In this document: piece by piece, positions 14,713-14,748 of the stretch
Position numbering within the stretch: the stretch's first letter is position 1
Layout of the letters: each line of letters opens with the position of its first letter
Origin: Prevotella sp. UBA2711
GTDB lineage: Bacteria; Bacteroidota; Bacteroidia; Bacteroidales; Bacteroidaceae
Assembly (NCBI GenBank): GCA_002354095.1
Contig: DEKX01000014.1
Span: forward strand, 1-14,748
Length of the DNA: 14,748 bases
Reading direction: 5' to 3'
Translations under genes and position numbers: made by a program
The notes under the pieces: generated by a model
Seen by the model: the letters and a program-made list of their open reading frames with translations, nothing else
Database searches by the model: none
What the model was told of the DNA's origin: nothing

Positions 14713-14720
14713 CAAAGATA
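14713..14720 (-). promoter_or_regulatory. -7 box of the small right-edge gene
   Basis: TATCTTTG on the minus strand, with TTTTG 17 bases upstream as a possible -33 element. It lies 10 bases before the ATG at 14702, supporting that ATG as the original start of the frameshifted gene. Confidence 0.6.
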
Positions 14721-14748
14721 CGAAAAAAAGATAAATACAAAAGAAAAC

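Noticed and set aside
1..14748. tRNA, rRNA, insertion sequence, phage or toxin-antitoxin genes
   Set aside because: No transposase, integrase, tRNA-like fold or terminal inverted repeats were seen on reading both strands.

Overview
The window looks like an ordinary chromosomal stretch from a Bacteroidales bacterium, most likely a gut or rumen Prevotella relative. Eight promoters carry the Bacteroidetes -7 box TAnnTTTG. Shine-Dalgarno sequences are absent. The gene families (DUF6057, PAP2 with a C-terminal barrel, secreted GH43 pairs, the long-form RluA enzyme) are typical of that order. The genus is inferred, not demonstrated. Coding density is high: no gene-free stretch exceeds about 110 bases.

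Layout. (1) 1-1350, minus: an RluA-type pseudouridine synthase running off the left edge (450 codons visible). (2) 1459-2121, plus: a cytidylate-kinase-like protein, divergent from the first gene. (3) 2095-2934, minus: a pyridoxal/pyridoxamine kinase whose tail overlaps gene 2 by 27 bp. (4) 3043-4986, plus: an SF1 (UPF1/IGHMBP2-like) helicase with a 9-bp tandem repeat in its coding sequence. (5) 5069-8378, plus: a tight three-gene operon of PAP2 phosphatase plus outer-membrane-barrel protein, a YghO-like GNAT protein and an MgtC/SapB membrane protein. (6) 10773-8368, minus: a two-gene operon of a short DUF6057 membrane protein and a PD40 beta-propeller lipoprotein with a CxxCH haem motif. (7) 10869-14448, plus: an operon of two secreted GH43 arabinan/arabinoxylan enzymes, ended by a perfect 40-bp palindrome. 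(8) 14504-14702, minus: a small gene broken by a one-base frameshift after codon 4.

Functionally, the region mixes housekeeping genes (RNA modification, vitamin B6 salvage, helicase), envelope genes (PAP2-barrel, MgtC, haem lipoprotein) and a small polysaccharide-degradation operon. No susC/susD pair, sulfatase or regulator gene lies in the window, so the GH43 pair is either an orphan or part of a locus that continues to the right.

No clearly new multi-gene system is visible. The items most worth a second look are the PAP2/outer-membrane-barrel chimera, the short DUF6057/haem-propeller operon, the in-frame 9-bp CTAG repeat in the helicase, the sharp split between near-leaderless and long-leader promoters, the 40-bp palindrome shared by convergent genes, a 12-bp palindrome between divergent operons, and the frameshifted small gene at the right edge.
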